A DNA stretch of 34,802 nucleotides, from positions 1-34,802 of the forward strand of contig JBOICK010000091.1 of assembly GCA_050739895.1 (NCBI GenBank). Reading direction: 5' to 3'. A model generated the notes under the pieces. The model worked only from the letters and a program-made list of their open reading frames with translations. It was not told the origin of the DNA and searched no databases. Shown piece after piece: positions 32,896-34,802 of this stretch. Positions within the stretch are counted from its first letter, which is position 1, and each line of letters starts with the position of its first letter. A program made the translations under genes and the position numbers. Origin of the DNA: Stenotrophobium sp050739895 (GTDB taxonomy: Bacteria; Pseudomonadota; Gammaproteobacteria; Nevskiales; Nevskiaceae).

Positions 32896-33786
32896 ATGGC
32901 CAGAATCGAAGCGCTGTCTTACGTCGTCGCACAAAGCGCCGATCTCACGAAGTGGCAGCAGTTCGCCGAGCGGATGCTGGGCATGACCACGTCCGCGGCG
33001 CCCGGCGGCGGCCTCTATGTGAAAATGGACGAGCGTGCCTTCCGCATCGCCGTGGTCAAGGGCGATGCGGATCGCTATCTCGCCTCCGGTTGGGAGGTGA
33101 AGGATGCGCCGGCGTTCAAGGCGGCGGTCGATGCCATCGCCAAGGCCGGCATCCCGGTGATCGCCGGCAGCGCCGATCTGAAAAAGGCGCGCGCGGTGCA
33201 GGACATCGCCAGTTTCACCGACCCCTCCGGCAACCTGCACGAGATCAGCTGGGGCTATGCCGGCGGTAGCGCGCCGTTCGTCTCGCCGCTGGGCGTCGAC
33301 GGCTTCAAGACCGGCAAGTTCGGCATGGGACATACCGTGCTGCCGATGCTGAACTTCGACGCCAGCCTCGCGTTTTTCCGCGACGTGCTCGGCTTCGGCC
33401 TCTCCGACGTGTTCAATTTCAAGCCGGGCCCGGACGCGCCGAACATGCGCATCTATTTCCTGCACGCCGCCAGCGGCCGCCACCACAGCCTCGCGCTGGC
33501 GGAGATGCCGAGTCCGTCCGGCTGCGTGCACATCATGGCCGAGGTCAACTCGCTCACCGATGTCGGCCGCGCCTACGATCGCCTCAAGCAGCAGGGCGTC
33601 AAGCTGATGGCGACGCTGGGCCAGCACGAGAACGACAAGATGACCTCGTTCTACATGCTGACGCCGGGCAACTTCGCGATGGAGTACGGCTGGGGCGGCA
33701 TCGAAGTCGATCCTGCGACCTGGCAGGCGACGCAGACCCAGCAGGTCAGCATCTGGGGCCATGATTTCTCGGTGGGTTTCAGTTGA
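32896..33786 (+). CDS. hsaC: HsaC/TesB-like extradiol dioxygenase
   Basis: A 296-residue two-domain VOC extradiol dioxygenase. The Fe(II) ligands are visible as His146 (GMGHTVL), His212 (CVHIMAEV) and Glu263 (AMEYGWGG); catalytic His196/197 (GRHHSLAL) and Tyr253 (SFYMLTPG) are also present. The C-terminus SIWGHDFSVGF is typical of HsaC. Such enzymes cleave the catechol ring of the seco-steroid (3,4-DHSA) in ring-A opening, or biphenyl-type catechols. The ATG at 32896 starts the conserved domain; an in-frame ATG at 32827 would add 23 residues that do not resemble the family. The 201 bp before it show no feature. An AT-core repeat follows 26 bp after the stop. Confidence 0.88.
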   Translation: MARIEALSYVVAQSADLTKWQQFAERMLGMTTSAAPGGGLYVKMDERAFRIAVVKGDADRYLASGWEVKDAPAFKAAVDAIAKAGIPVIAGSADLKKARAVQDIASFTDPSGNLHEISWGYAGGSAPFVSPLGVDGFKTGKFGMGHTVLPMLNFDASLAFFRDVLGFGLSDVFNFKPGPDAPNMRIYFLHAASGRHHSLALAEMPSPSGCVHIMAEVNSLTDVGRAYDRLKQQGVKLMATLGQHENDKMTSFYMLTPGNFAMEYGWGGIEVDPATWQATQTQQVSIWGHDFSVGFS

Positions 33787-33812
33787 GTTGCGATTGTGGC
33801 GTTTTGGACGCC

Positions 33813-33920
33813 ACCCGCTCTCGGCATTTCCCCAGGCAAACATGTTATATATTATATAATATATAAAAATATATTTAATAAAATGAAACAACAAATTCTC
33901 AAGCAAACCGGAGAGCGGGT
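33813..33920 (+). repeat. AT-core inverted-end repeat, copy 5
   Basis: A 108 bp copy: ACCCGCT at 33813-33819, TGTTAT at 33843-33848, a core with a perfect 16-bp A/T palindrome (33848-33863), and AGCGGGT at 33914-33920. The left flank forms GTGGCG-TTTTGGA-CGCCAC (33796-33814). The element ends exactly one base before the GTG of the IpdA-like gene. Confidence 0.88.
33910..33915 (+). promoter_or_regulatory. Ribosome binding site of ipdA inside the repeat end
   Basis: GGAGAG lies five bases before the GTG start at 33921 (GGAG to GTG spacing of seven). It is part of the conserved right end of the AT-core repeat, not of separate leader sequence. It decides the start of the IpdA-like gene. Confidence 0.65.
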
Positions 33921-34802
33921 GTGACCCAGAGCAGCCCGCAGCGCTTCGACAAGACGCTTTCCGCCGCGGCTGCGGTTGCGCAGCTGCGCGACGGCATGAC
34001 GCTGGGCATCGGCGGCTGGGGCCCGCGCCGCAAGCCCATGAGTCTCGTGCGCGAAATCCTGCGTTCGCCGCTCAAGGATCTGACTGTGGTGTCCTACGGC
34101 GGCCCCGATGTCGGCATGCTCTGCGCCGCCGGCAAGGTCAGGAAACTGATCTTCGCGTTCGTGACGATGGACGCGATTCCGCTGGAGCCGTACTACCGCA
34201 AGGCGCGCGAGAGCGGCGCGCTCGAGGTGATGGAAGTCGACGAAGGCATGTTCGAGTGGGGCCTGCGCGCCGCTGGCATGCGTATGTCCTTTCTGCCGAC
34301 GCGTTGTGGCCTTGCCACCGATGTGCTGGCGAAGAACCCGCGTCTCAAGACGATTGCCTCGCCGTATGACGACGGCGAAGTCTATGTCGCGATGCCTGCG
34401 CTCAAGCTCGACGCCGCGCTGATTCACGTCAACGAGAGCGACAAGATCGGTAACACGCTGCTGCGTGGCCACGATGTGTTCTTCGATAATCTGTTTGCAC
34501 GCGCTTCCAGCCACACCATCGTCAGCACCGAAGTGCTGCACGATCGCCTGACGGTTGATGCCGAAACCGCCAAGCAGAATGCCTTCGAGCGTTATCTGGT
34601 GCAGACGGTGGTACACGCACCTTGCGGCGCACACCCGACGTATCTAGGCCCCAACTACGGCCTCGATATGGATCACCTCAAGGCCTACAACGCCTCCGCT
34701 GCTGAAGAGGGCGGTTGGCAGAAATATATGGACGAGTTCGTCAACGTAGGCGAAGAGGCCTATCTCGCCAAGGTTGGCGGGGCTGAACGCGTGTCCAAAC
34801 TC
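33921..34802 (+). CDS. ipdA: IpdA-like CoA-transferase family subunit (3' truncated by window)
   Basis: The first 294 codons of a family I CoA-transferase-like alpha subunit, open to the end of the window. LGIGGWGPRRKPM (28-40) matches IpdA, as do LTVVSYGGPDVGMLCAAGKV (54-73), VDEGMFEWGLRAAG (106-119), RCGLATDV and AMPALKLDAALIHVNESD. IpdAB opens ring C of the steroid-derived C/D-ring CoA ester; the normal length is about 295 residues, so only a few residues may be missing. The GTG start is supported by GGAGAG in the adjacent repeat and by the homology start. ipdB is expected to follow. Sequence similarity is to recalled mycobacterial IpdA, so the assignment is strong but not alignment-tested. 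Confidence 0.88.
   Translation, partial: MTQSSPQRFDKTLSAAAAVAQLRDGMTLGIGGWGPRRKPMSLVREILRSPLKDLTVVSYGGPDVGMLCAAGKVRKLIFAFVTMDAIPLEPYYRKARESGALEVMEVDEGMFEWGLRAAGMRMSFLPTRCGLATDVLAKNPRLKTIASPYDDGEVYVAMPALKLDAALIHVNESDKIGNTLLRGHDVFFDNLFARASSHTIVSTEVLHDRLTVDAETAKQNAFERYLVQTVVHAPCGAHPTYLGPNYGLDMDHLKAYNASAAEEGGWQKYMDEFVNVGEEAYLAKVGGAERVSKL

Noticed and set aside
33855..33860. TATAAT in repeat copy 5 as an ipdA promoter
   Set aside because: No acceptable -35 hexamer at 16-18 bp upstream, and such hexamers are expected by chance in an AT-only core.
3118..33920. The five repeats as a CRISPR array, insertion sequence or classical MITE
   Set aside because: They are kilobases apart, contain no transposase and show no visible target-site duplication, so only the neutral term repeat is used.

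Overview
This is a GC-rich proteobacterial chromosome segment, most likely from a gammaproteobacterium of the steroid-degrading kind (Nevskiales/Solimonadaceae-like; this placement is inferred from gene content only). It holds about 36 protein genes and no tRNA, rRNA, CRISPR array, transposase or phage gene. The window opens just before a complete gene and closes inside a CoA-transferase gene.

Layout. (1) 89-3046: a DUF1295 membrane protein, a membrane-anchored class III nucleotide cyclase and an SDR oxidoreductase. (2) 3392-9411: alpha/beta hydrolase, Old Yellow Enzyme-type reductase, a CZB-like plus hemerythrin-like pair, an SDR and a DUF1329 exported protein. (3) 9558-14968: a minus-strand SDR / methyltransferase / truncated haemoglobin run, a divergent patatin-like lipase, and a GH5 endoglycoceramidase-like lipoprotein. 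(4) 15195-18752: a NIPSNAP / ABM monooxygenase pair divergent from an ArsR regulator, with a palindromic operator at the ArsR start, then a LysR / aldo-keto reductase divergent pair. (5) 18897-26534: twelve minus-strand genes headed by an ECF42-type sigma factor: SRPBCC, three VOC/PhnB proteins, a 57-residue membrane protein, two DGPF (YciI) proteins, two DHFR-like reductases, a GST and an SDR. (6) 26731-34802: steroid catabolism: a FadD3-like acyl-CoA ligase, KshB-like reductase, SDR and KstD/Kst4D-like flavoprotein in one minus-strand operon, divergent from a TetR-type regulator, then an HsaC/TesB-like extradiol dioxygenase and an IpdA-like subunit on the plus strand.

The most unusual feature is a five-copy intergenic repeat at 3118, 9435, 15061, 26610 and 33813. 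Each copy is 106-108 bp, starts with A(C/T)CCGCT, has TGTTAT at offset 29-30, continues into an AT-rich core of about 50-60 bp and ends with AGCGGGT. All copies share one orientation, each lies 14-71 bp beyond a stop codon, and together they separate the functional blocks above. In the last copy the right end supplies the ribosome binding site of ipdA. I do not recognise this element. A second small element, bounded by perfect 9-bp inverted repeats, appears to have inserted in frame into the sigma factor gene.

The last block implies oxidation and cleavage of a steroid nucleus: SDRs and KstD/Kst4D act on ring A, KshB feeds electrons to 9-alpha-hydroxylation, HsaC opens the aromatised ring A, and FadD3 and IpdA handle the remaining C/D-ring propanoate. 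The oxygenase KshA, HsaA/B/D and IpdB are not in the window.
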